A stretch of DNA of 12,822 nucleotides from an uncultured Collinsella sp. (GTDB lineage: Bacteria; Actinomycetota; Coriobacteriia; Coriobacteriales; Coriobacteriaceae), in the NCBI GenBank assembly GCA_900557505.1, contig USTC01000010.1, positions 1 through 12,822 on the forward strand, given 5' to 3'. Positions 1 to 6,319 of this stretch are shown piece by piece. A program made the position numbers and the translations under genes. How positions within the stretch are numbered: position 1 is the first letter of the stretch; each line of letters starts with the position of its first letter. Under the pieces are notes generated by a model. That model saw only the letters and a list, made by a program, of their open reading frames with translations, was not told where the DNA came from and searched no databases.

Positions 1-1122
1 GGAGAAGCCGTTCATGCCCACGTTATCGATAAAGAACTTGGCAACACTCACGTTGACGCAGCCGGCGGCAACAAAGGGGACGAGCATGTAGGGGTTAAGG
101 ATCATCGGCGCGCCAAAGAGCAGCGGTTCGTTGACGGCGAAGGCCACAGGAACAATCGAGGCCTTACCGACGGCTTTGAGCTGCTTGGATTTCATGAAGA
201 GAATCAGCAGAAGCGGCACGATGAACGTGGCGCCGGTGCCGCCGAACTCACCCACGAGCGACATGTTAAAGGTGAGGGAATGGGCGGGGTGACCACCGGC
301 CAGCAGAACCTGCAGGTTCTCGGCCTGGTTGGCAAGACGGATGGGGTCGATGCCCGGCTGGACGATCGAGGGGCCGTGGACGCCGATGAACCAGAAGAAC
401 GCGGTGGCTGCCTGGATAAGGATAAGGCCAGGATAGGTTTCTGCAGCGGTGAAGAGCGGGGAGAGCAGTTTGATAAGCAGCTCGGAGAACGGAACGCCCA
501 TGAGGTTGCGCACGACGACATCGATGATGCCGCAGATAATGACGGCGCCGCCAAAGGGGATGATGTCGCGGAAGTTCTGAGCGATGGCGCCCGGGACCTC
601 CTTGGGCAGCTTAATGGTCAGATCGCGCGAGACGCAGAATTTGTAGACCCACACGGTAATGAACGCGGCGATATAGGCCGAGAACAGACCGCGCGTGCCC
701 ATGCTGGTGCAATCGAAGACCGAAAGCTCGGAGCCGTTGAACTTGGTGGTGAACTGCGTGACTGCGAGCAGCAGCATGCTGCACTGGGCGGCCACCATGG
801 TGGAACCGTCGTTGAGCACTTTGCCGGCGGGCATACGACGGTTCATGGATGCCGTGAAGTTCTTGGCAGTGGTGCCGGCAACCATGATGCCCATGACGCC
901 CATGGTGAAGTTGTAGAGCTTGTTGCACCAGTCGATGAGCGGCTGGGGCAGCGTGATGCCGACTACGCCGGGAAGGGTGGCAATGAGCAGAAAGATCGAA
1001 GAGGTGAGGACAATGGGCATGCACCCAAGGAATCCGTCCTTGATGGCCTGGAGGTAGATATTCCTCGAGATCTTCTCAAAGAACGGTTGATGCTTTTCGA
1101 GCATCTTTACGATGGCGTCCAT
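1..1122 (-). CDS. PTS lactose/cellobiose-family EIIC permease, 3' end beyond the window
   Basis: This is the membrane permease component of a sugar phosphotransferase system that transports a beta-glycoside or lactose-like sugar during phosphorylation. The frame is open from ATG 1122 to the left edge (374 residues), so the C-terminus is missing and a fused IIB domain cannot be excluded. The hydrophobic IIC fold has the family motifs FIGVHGPSI (His249) and FAVNEPLLFG (Glu332); the equivalent His and Glu contact the sugar in the ChbC structure. It is clearly paralogous to the IIC half of lacE at 4187-5962: matching N-terminus (KxxPFF, RNxYLxAIxDGF), the TTAKxF segment, GTGAT and GMNGF. An AAAGGAG ribosome binding site lies just upstream of the start. 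The gene is divergent from a LacI-type regulator, with a perfect palindrome over the probable promoter. The substrate is unknown; a second lactose, cellobiose or other disaccharide transporter is likely. Confidence 0.93.
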   Translation of the reverse strand, partial: MDAIVKMLEKHQPFFEKISRNIYLQAIKDGFLGCMPIVLTSSIFLLIATLPGVVGITLPQPLIDWCNKLYNFTMGVMGIMVAGTTAKNFTASMNRRMPAGKVLNDGSTMVAAQCSMLLLAVTQFTTKFNGSELSVFDCTSMGTRGLFSAYIAAFITVWVYKFCVSRDLTIKLPKEVPGAIAQNFRDIIPFGGAVIICGIIDVVVRNLMGVPFSELLIKLLSPLFTAAETYPGLILIQAATAFFWFIGVHGPSIVQPGIDPIRLANQAENLQVLLAGGHPAHSLTFNMSLVGEFGGTGATFIVPLLLILFMKSKQLKAVGKASIVPVAFAVNEPLLFGAPMILNPYMLVPFVAAGCVNVSVAKFFIDNVGMNGFS

Positions 1123-1205
1123 AGAGCTCCTTTGCTGCTTGATGCGCGATGCATGTGGATGGAACTGGTCGTCGATGGATGGTCAGGACTGCCCGGAAAC
1201 CTTCC

Positions 1206-1234
1206 TGTTTAAGGAAGGCATTGCGAAATGACAA
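1206..1234 (-). promoter_or_regulatory. candidate promoter of the left EIIC gene
   Basis: Reading the minus strand, TTGTCA (1229-1234) and TAAACA (1206-1211) are separated by 17 bases, a fair sigma-70-type match. The -35 lies inside the palindrome at 1224-1247, so a bound repressor would block polymerase. The -10 sits in the loop of a 7-bp inverted repeat (CCTTCCT/AGGAAGG, 1200-1218). Promoter strength is inferred only. Confidence 0.45.
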
Positions 1235-1247
1235 CGTTGTCATTTCG
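1224..1247. promoter_or_regulatory. perfect 24-bp palindrome, LacI-type operator
   Basis: Each half reads CGAAATGACAAC, so the site is perfectly symmetric around a central CG, as is usual for LacI-family operators. It lies between the divergent EIIC gene and the LacI-family gene starting at 1407, overlapping the probable EIIC -35. A further AATGACAAC half-site with a degraded partner lies at 1250-1268, centred 23 bp (about two helical turns) away. The adjacent LacI-type protein is the obvious candidate to bind it. Confidence 0.8.
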
Positions 1248-1406
1248 TTAATGACAACGTAAGACATTTTTGGAAGAGCAACAAGGATTTAGGGGTGAGT
1301 GGTCGATATTGTCCGGTAAACGGTTGATTTATCAGTCAGGCAGGTAGTGTATGCTAGAACGCAAAAAGCAAGCGATGCAAAACCGACTGGAGAAGCAGTG
1401 GCAACG

Positions 1407-2408
1407 ATGGACAAGAAAAACGTCTCGATGAACGATGTGGCGATTGCCGCGGGTGTTTCTCTCAAGACAGTTTCGCGTGTGATCAACGAGCCCGATAGCG
1501 TGCGAGAGTCGACACGCGATAAGGTCCATGCGGCCATGGAGGCGCTCGGGTTCCGGGCGAACTTTGCCGCGCGTTCACTCAAGTTGGGCCGTTACGGGTG
1601 CATCGGCGTGGTGATGTTCCACTTGTCGGGCGGCGCCGTGGACATGATTGACGGTATCGCCGATGCCGCCGAAGAACGCGGCTTTGCGCTCACGATGATT
1701 AAGAAGCGCGTGGGGGAGAAGATGACCCTTGCCGATGCGGCGCGTAGGATGTCGCAGCTGCCTGTTGATGGCATGATCTTTAACCTGCGTCAGATGGTCG
1801 ATGACTTTGATACCTTCGAGGCTCCGAAAGACCTCAAGACGGTGATTATCACACCGATGGAGCATCCTACCTGCTCTACCGTCAGTGACGATCAAGAGGG
1901 TGGTGCGCGCATGGCGTGCGAGTACTTCTTGGATCATGGTCACAAGAACGTGTACTTCGTCTCTGGTAAGAAAGAGTCGCTGTCGAGCCAGTGCCGTATG
2001 AAAGGTTGGCGAGCGGCACTCGAGGCGCGTGGCATTGAGCCGCCTGAGCCTCTGCAAGGCGATTGGAATGCGGATAGTGGCTATGCCGCGGGCCTTGTGC
2101 TTGCCGATAAACCCGATTGCACGGCGGTCCTCGCTGCTAACGACTGCATGGCAAACGGCGCGATGATGGCTCTACGTGACAAAGGGCTCAGTGTGCCCGA
2201 CGACGTGTCCGTGATCGGCTTCGACGATGAGCTCTACAAGACGATTCCCAACTCGATTCTGACGTCGGTGAAGTTTCGCCACCGCGAGCTGGGCATCCGT
2301 GCGCTTAACGAGGTCGTCGCAGGTCTGGAAGCCCCGAGCTCCAGAAGCCGTACGCTCGTCTCGGGCGTGTTGGTCGAGCGCGCGAGCGTGCGGGATCTGC
2401 GGGCGTAG
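1407..2408 (+). CDS. LacI-family transcriptional regulator (left module)
   Basis: This is a sugar-responsive DNA-binding regulator of 333 residues, the usual length for the LacI/GalR family. The N-terminal helix-turn-helix is at residues 9-28, with recognition helix SLKTVSRVIN. The hinge helix is at about 52-59 (NFAARSLK), followed by the periplasmic-binding-protein-like effector domain with PVDGMI, GWRAALEARGI, AANDCMANG and PDDVSVIGFDDE. I chose ATG 1407 because the HTH normally begins a few residues from the N-terminus; GGAGAAG lies 11 bases upstream. GTG 1398 and GTG 1347 are in-frame alternatives. It is divergent from the left EIIC gene and probably controls it through the palindrome at 1224-1247. 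It is a clear paralogue of the regulator at 6320-7324. The effector is unknown. Confidence 0.93.
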   Translation: MDKKNVSMNDVAIAAGVSLKTVSRVINEPDSVRESTRDKVHAAMEALGFRANFAARSLKLGRYGCIGVVMFHLSGGAVDMIDGIADAAEERGFALTMIKKRVGEKMTLADAARRMSQLPVDGMIFNLRQMVDDFDTFEAPKDLKTVIITPMEHPTCSTVSDDQEGGARMACEYFLDHGHKNVYFVSGKKESLSSQCRMKGWRAALEARGIEPPEPLQGDWNADSGYAAGLVLADKPDCTAVLAANDCMANGAMMALRDKGLSVPDDVSVIGFDDELYKTIPNSILTSVKFRHRELGIRALNEVVAGLEAPSSRSRTLVSGVLVERASVRDLRA

Positions 2409-2425
2409 ACGTGCTCGGCCTGTTC

Positions 2426-2482
2426 ATCTCAATCTGTAACAGGTAGGGCCGAAATACTCGGCTAGATGTTACAGATTGAGAT
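2426..2482. repeat. long inverted repeat, copy 1 of a tandem pair
   Basis: Arms ATCTCAATCTGTAACA (2426-2441) and its exact complement (2467-2482) form a 16-bp perfect stem around a 25-base loop. The loop holds a smaller GCCGA/TCGGC stem. It has no T-run of its own, so it is not a classical terminator. It lies between the convergent LacI-type gene and lacG. Confidence 0.85.
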
Positions 2483-2502
2483 ATTTCTGCTCGGGCGTTC
2501 TG

Positions 2503-2565
2503 TTTGTCTCGATCTGTAACAGCTAGGACCGAAATATTCGGCTAGATGTTACAGATCGAGACAAA
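2503..2565. repeat. long inverted repeat, copy 2 of a tandem pair
   Basis: The arms at 2503-2521 and 2547-2565 form a 19-bp perfect stem. The 25-base loop is nearly identical to that of copy 1, again with a conserved CCGA/TCGG inner pair. Compared with copy 1, two stem positions differ and both are matched by changes on the other arm, so pairing is preserved. It could be an intergenic repeat family or a bidirectional RNA hairpin. Confidence 0.85.
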
Positions 2566-2583
2566 CGGGCGTCCCAGCCCGTC

Positions 2584-2635
2584 CAAAAGCAAAAAGGCCG
2601 GGGGCGGCGCGCCGTGTGACGTGCCGCCCCCCGGC
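2584..2635 (-). terminator. rho-independent terminator downstream of lacG
   Basis: On the minus strand a very GC-rich stem (2597-2608 pairing with 2623-2635, one bulge) is followed by CCTTTTTGCTTTT. It lies 46 bases beyond the lacG stop codon, so it should end the lacE-lacG transcript. On the plus strand the flank is not T-rich. Confidence 0.85.
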
Positions 2636-2680
2636 TGAGAAATGGGGACAGGTTATGTGAGCGGGCAACCCCGCCAGTCA

Positions 2681-4120
2681 CTAGTCCAGACGACGGGTCT
2701 CGGCTACATGCTTGTACCAGTATGCGCTTGCCTTGGGCGTGCGCTTCTGGGTTTCAAAGTCAACGTAGAAGAAGCCGTAACGCTTGTTGTAGCCATTGGT
2801 CCAGGAGAACTGATCCTGCAAGCTCCACAGGAAGTAGCCGCCCACGTTGACGCCCACCTCCATGGCCTTGAGCAACCAACGCAGGTGCTGCTCGATGTAG
2901 TCGATGCGCGGCTGATCGTCCACAAAACCGTCCTTGTAGGGGTCCTTGTAGCCCATGCCGTTTTCGGTGATGAAGATCTGCTTGTAGTTGGGGTAGCGCT
3001 GCTTAATGTAGACGAGCAGATCGAACAGACCCTCGGGATAGATGATCCAGTCCCAGTCGGTGGTGGGGATGCCGGGCTTGTTCACATGCTCGCCAATACC
3101 CTTGACGCGCCAGCGGCCGGTGCCCTTTTCGCCCGTACCATTGTGGTGCAGGTCGTTCTCGCCATCGTAAGCCTTCAAGAAACGGCACTGGTAGTTGTTA
3201 ACGCCCAGGTAGTCGTTGTGGAGCGCGGCCTCGCGCATAATCTCGAGGTCCTCGTCCAGGATTTCGATGGTGCCGCCCGAGACGGCAGCCAGGCGGTTGG
3301 CGCACTCGAGGGTGTCGGGCGCGTAGTCGCCGCGGAAGGTGGCGTCGAGCAAGAACTGGTTCTGCAGCACGTGCTCGTTGTTGGCGGCCTTGATGTCGGC
3401 GGGGTCGTTCTCGTTGAGCGGGTACTTGAACTCCAACGACTGGATGACGCCGATCTTGCCCTTAAAGCCGCCGTTGTGGAAGGCCAGCACGGCCTTGGCG
3501 TGGGCGAGCATCATGTTGTGCTCGCACTGGAAAGCCTCGGCCAGATGCGCCTTGACGCCACCGGGGAAGGTGCCCTCGATGTAGGTGTTGGAGGCGTCGG
3601 CCCAGATCTCGTTAAAGGTGAACCAGTAGGTCACCTGGTCGGCGTACTCCTTAAAGCAGAAGGTGGCAAAGTCCACAAAGGCGTCGATGGTCTCGCGGTT
3701 GAGGAAGTCGCCCTTCTCAAAGAGGGGAAGCGGCGTGTCAAAGTGATGCAGCGTGACGAACGGCTCAACGTGGTGCTTGTGGCACTCGGCGAAGAGATCG
3801 TGGTAGAACTGGACGCCCTCGGGGTTGATTTCGCCGGTGCCGTTGGGGAAGATGCGGCTCCAGGCGATGGAGAGGCGAATGCCGTTGATGCCGAACTCCT
3901 CGCACAGCTCCAGGTCGACGGGGTACTGGTTGTAGAAGTCCGAAGCGGGATCGGGGGAGAAGCGCCCCTGGGCCTCCAGAAAGTCGTCCCAGGCAACCTT
4001 GCCCTTACCGTGAGTGCGGGTCTCGCCCTCTACCTGGTAGGCAGCGGTGGCGCCGCCAAAGACAAAGTCCTCGGGAAACTGCGCGGGCGGGTTGGTGACG
4101 CTAGCAGGATTAACGGACAT
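2681..4120 (-). CDS. lacG: 6-phospho-beta-galactosidase, GH1 family
   Basis: This cytoplasmic enzyme hydrolyses lactose 6-phosphate, the PTS product, to glucose and galactose 6-phosphate. At 479 residues it is close to the usual 468-470 of LacG, and from memory it is similar to lactococcal/staphylococcal LacG over its whole length (for example FVTLHHFDTP and AECHKHHVEP). The GH1 acid/base is Glu171 (TFNEI) and the nucleophile is Glu386 (ITENG). The phosphate-binding set is visible near the C-terminus as Ser439, Lys446 and Tyr448 in SWTNGYNKRYG. Trp440 corresponds to the tryptophan that marks phospho-galactosidases rather than phospho-glucosidases. It lies 66 bases after lacE on the same strand, so co-transcription is expected. 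Its ribosome binding site is weak (GGAT), and a stem-loop precedes it. A broader 6-phospho-beta-glycosidase activity is possible. Confidence 0.95.
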   Translation of the reverse strand: MSVNPASVTNPPAQFPEDFVFGGATAAYQVEGETRTHGKGKVAWDDFLEAQGRFSPDPASDFYNQYPVDLELCEEFGINGIRLSIAWSRIFPNGTGEINPEGVQFYHDLFAECHKHHVEPFVTLHHFDTPLPLFEKGDFLNRETIDAFVDFATFCFKEYADQVTYWFTFNEIWADASNTYIEGTFPGGVKAHLAEAFQCEHNMMLAHAKAVLAFHNGGFKGKIGVIQSLEFKYPLNENDPADIKAANNEHVLQNQFLLDATFRGDYAPDTLECANRLAAVSGGTIEILDEDLEIMREAALHNDYLGVNNYQCRFLKAYDGENDLHHNGTGEKGTGRWRVKGIGEHVNKPGIPTTDWDWIIYPEGLFDLLVYIKQRYPNYKQIFITENGMGYKDPYKDGFVDDQPRIDYIEQHLRWLLKAMEVGVNVGGYFLWSLQDQFSWTNGYNKRYGFFYVDFETQKRTPKASAYWYKHVAETRRLD

Positions 4121-4144
4121 GATGATCCAATCGTCTAAATCGAA

Positions 4145-4176
4145 GGGCCAGCCGGTCTTGGATGGTCGGCTGGCCC
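4145..4176 (-). other. intercistronic stem-loop between lacE and lacG
   Basis: A perfect 10-bp stem (GGGCCAGCCG at 4145-4154 with its complement at 4167-4176) encloses a 12-base loop in the 66-base lacE-lacG gap. On the minus strand it is followed by TTCGATTTAG, which lacks a proper T-run. A partial terminator or an RNA-stabilising hairpin that tunes the lacE:lacG ratio is more likely than full termination. Confidence 0.6.
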
Positions 4177-4186
4177 TGGGCGTTAC

Positions 4187-5962
4187 TTACTTCGAAAGTT
4201 GCTCACTCACGAAGGCGAGAGACTTGTCGCCGTTCTGGGAGAGCTCGATGTACTGCTTGCCACGGCAGGCGACGCACTTGTTGCCCACGCGCTCACAGTC
4301 CTTCTGCAGGTCGGCCAGGTAGCTTGCGGCCTGCGGGGCCAGGACGACCAGGTCAAAGTCGGGGAGCATGTCCACGTGGTTGCCATAGGCCTCGGCAGCG
4401 GTCTCGAGGTTAATGCCGCGCTCCTTGGCGGCCTTGGCCAGCGCGTTGGCGAGCAGGCCCGAGGTTCCGCCGCCCTGGCAGAGCACGAGCACGCGCTTGC
4501 CGTTGAGGTCGCTGGCGGTCGTTGTCTCGGCAGCGGGTGCTGCGGAAGCGGCGGGGGAGTCGGCCTTCACGGCCTCGGCAGCAGCGCCGGCGGCAACGCT
4601 CTTGGCGTCAGCCTTGCCCTGGAAGGCATCGTTGAGCTTGGCGGCCTTCTCGGCGTTCTTGGCGGCGAGCTCCTCCTGGGAGATCTCGGCCTCCTCGGCG
4701 CACTTCTGGGCGTCATAGGCACGGAAGAACGGGTAGTACAGGACAAAGTCGACGACCAGGATAAGGGCGAGCATCACAAAGGCGAGCGGCTGGAAGCCCA
4801 GACCCATGATGGTGCCGATGGGGCCGGGGACGGTCCAAGGCAGGGTGTACATAAAGCCGTTCATGCCCAAGAAGTCGATAAAGATCTTGAGGATCCAGAT
4901 GTTGGCGATCGGGGCAAAGACAAACGGGACAAAGAAGACGGGGTTGAGCACGATGGGCGCGGCGAACAGCAGCGGCTCGTTGACGGCAAAGCAGACGGGG
5001 ACGATGGCGGCCTTACCGACGGCGCGCATCTCCTGAGACTTGGCCAGGAAGCAGAACATAAAGACCAGGACGAGCGTGGCGCCGGTGCCGCCCATGCAGA
5101 CGACGAAGTACTGGGCACCCTGGGTCAGGACAGCGGAAGCGTGCTGGCCGGCCTGGAACGCAGCCAGGTTGTCGGTCATGTTGGCAACGAGGGCGGCGGC
5201 GATGGCGGGCTCGACGATCGAGGGGCCGTGGACGCCCACGAACCAGAAGAGGCTCATAGCGCCGTAGATCACAGCGAGGCCGATGTAGCCGTCGGCAGCG
5301 GTGAACAGGGGCTGGAACACCTGGATGACGCCCTGGGCAAAGCAGAAGCCAAAAGCAGCGCGGAAGGCGATGTCAAAGACCCAAAAGACGGTGATGCAGA
5401 CGGAGAAGGGGATGATGTCCTTAAAGGTCTGCGAGATGTTGGGCGGAACCTGCTCGGGCATCTTGACGGTGATGTTGCGCTTAATGAAGAACTTGTAGAT
5501 GATGCCGGTCACAAACGCAGCGATGAAAGCGGTCAGCAGGCCTTTGGAACCAAGGTAGGTAGTGTTGAAGCCGCTGGCGGCGTCCGTGGCAATGGTATCG
5601 CTCGAAAGGAGCAAGAAGCCGATGATGGCCGCGCACATGCACGAGATAAAGTTGATCTGGTTGTTCTTGGGCAGGTCGCGGTTCTGAGCGTCGGCGAAGT
5701 GCTTGGCCGTGGTGGCGGCGCAGGCGATGGCCAGGATGCCCATGGAGTAGTTGTAGCACTTCCACAGGGCGTTGTTGATGTCATCGGGCCAGTAGAAACC
5801 CCAGATGTTGGGAACCGAGGCTACCAGGCAGAAGATGGACGAGAAGATGATGATGGGGATGACGGAGATAAAGCCGTCGCGGATCGCCTTGAGGTACTTG
5901 TTGCGGGCGATCGCGTTGAAAAAGGGCTGGCCCTTTTCGATGATGGCGATGAGTTGCTCCAT
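4187..5962 (-). CDS. lacE: PTS lactose-specific EIICB component
   Basis: This membrane permease imports lactose and phosphorylates it, taking phosphate from EIIA (LacF) to its IIB domain. It has 591 residues: IIC membrane domain about 1-415, an Ala/Glu/Lys-rich linker about 416-487, and IIB about 488-591. The IIC sugar-site motifs are GVHGPSI (His245) and FAVNEPLLFA (Glu329). The IIB phosphocysteine is Cys495 in VLCQGGGTSGLLANAL, and the IIB sequence closely matches LacE IIB (YGNHVDM, LAPQAASY). This fusion order is typical of LacE and unlike the separate IIB and IIC of cellobiose systems. The start is supported by TTAGGAG six bases upstream. It is the first gene of a lacE-lacG unit, divergent from a LacI-type regulator whose intergenic region has three operator-like sites. 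The linker is unusually alanine-rich. Confidence 0.95.
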   Translation of the reverse strand: MEQLIAIIEKGQPFFNAIARNKYLKAIRDGFISVIPIIIFSSIFCLVASVPNIWGFYWPDDINNALWKCYNYSMGILAIACAATTAKHFADAQNRDLPKNNQINFISCMCAAIIGFLLLSSDTIATDAASGFNTTYLGSKGLLTAFIAAFVTGIIYKFFIKRNITVKMPEQVPPNISQTFKDIIPFSVCITVFWVFDIAFRAAFGFCFAQGVIQVFQPLFTAADGYIGLAVIYGAMSLFWFVGVHGPSIVEPAIAAALVANMTDNLAAFQAGQHASAVLTQGAQYFVVCMGGTGATLVLVFMFCFLAKSQEMRAVGKAAIVPVCFAVNEPLLFAAPIVLNPVFFVPFVFAPIANIWILKIFIDFLGMNGFMYTLPWTVPGPIGTIMGLGFQPLAFVMLALILVVDFVLYYPFFRAYDAQKCAEEAEISQEELAAKNAEKAAKLNDAFQGKADAKSVAAGAAAEAVKADSPAASAAPAAETTTASDLNGKRVLVLCQGGGTSGLLANALAKAAKERGINLETAAEAYGNHVDMLPDFDLVVLAPQAASYLADLQKDCERVGNKCVACRGKQYIELSQNGDKSLAFVSEQLSK

Positions 5963-6020
5963 GCAATGCTCCTAAGAGTCGGTGGGTTAGCAACGATGGT
6001 AGCTTTTGGCGTTCGGTTGC

Positions 6021-6044
6021 CAAAATGTTGACGTTGCCATTTTG
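6021..6044. promoter_or_regulatory. LacI-type operator A, proximal to lacE
   Basis: The 18-base core AATGTTGACGTTGCCATT (6024-6041) is an imperfect palindrome around a central CG. The outer arms CAAAATG and CATTTTG are perfectly paired. It lies about 60 bases upstream of the lacE start, within the expected leader or promoter. The same sequence, almost unchanged, occurs inverted at 6144-6161. Confidence 0.7.
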
Positions 6045-6105
6045 CGACACAAAAAAAGACGCGAACCGGTGGTTCCTGTGCCTGCGAACCGTCGATTCCT
6101 TACGC

Positions 6106-6117
6106 GTAAACGTTTGA
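6106..6117. promoter_or_regulatory. cre-like GTAAACGTTTGA box
   Basis: GTAAACGTTTGA contains the palindrome AAACGTTT and partly matches the catabolite-responsive-element pattern known from Firmicutes. It overlaps another palindrome, TTACGCGTAA (6100-6109). A near-identical box, GTAAACGGTTGA, is at 1316-1327 in the other divergent region. That a CcpA-like regulator acts here is inference. Confidence 0.35.
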
Positions 6118-6143
6118 GCCGCCCGGTGGCTCTGTGTTTGCAC

Positions 6144-6161
6144 AATGGCAACGTTAACATT
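6144..6161. promoter_or_regulatory. LacI-type operator B, centre of the divergent region
   Basis: AATGGCAACGTTAACATT is, read on the other strand, the same as operator A apart from one base. It is centred 120 bp from operator A and 145 bp from operator C, spacings compatible with DNA looping by a LacI-family tetramer or by paired dimers. Confidence 0.7.
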
Positions 6162-6267
6162 TGGTAGACAAAAGCCGTTCGGGGAAGCAAAAATGTCGGT
6201 GAACGGTAGGTTTTGGGTGGTGAGCGTATGGTGGGGGAGGCGTTGGATATACTTGAAGACGTTTCAT

Positions 6268-6306
6268 TTGACTGCGCAAGGTGCCACCAATGGCATCGTT
6301 GACATA
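6268..6306 (+). promoter_or_regulatory. operator C and possible promoter of the right LacI-type gene
   Basis: AATGGCATCGTTGACATA (6289-6306) matches the operator A/B pattern with two or three changes and ends 13 bases before the regulator's start codon, suggesting autoregulation. TTGACT at 6268-6273 with TGGCAT at 6291-6296 (17-base spacer) is a possible promoter overlapping it. TATACT at 6248-6253 is an alternative -10 with no clear -35. The operator call is stronger than the promoter call. Confidence 0.5.
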
Positions 6307-6319
6307 GAAAGATCGACCT

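Noticed and set aside
280..1212. 310-codon open frame on the plus strand at the left edge
   Set aside because: It lies opposite a clear EIIC frame that is open to the window edge; its product is hydrophilic and unrecognisable.
2426..2565. CRISPR-like array or insertion sequence ends
   Set aside because: There are only two copies, each internally palindromic, with no spacers and no transposase gene between or near them.
2642..4138. 498-codon open frame on the plus strand opposite lacG
   Set aside because: It mirrors lacG almost exactly, has a low-complexity Val/Leu/Glu/Gly-rich product with no family resemblance, and reflects strong G/C third-position bias.
4199..6031. 610-codon open frame on the plus strand opposite lacE
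   Set aside because: The product is Gly/Asp/Val-rich without motifs, and lacE on the other strand is unmistakable. It is a shadow frame.
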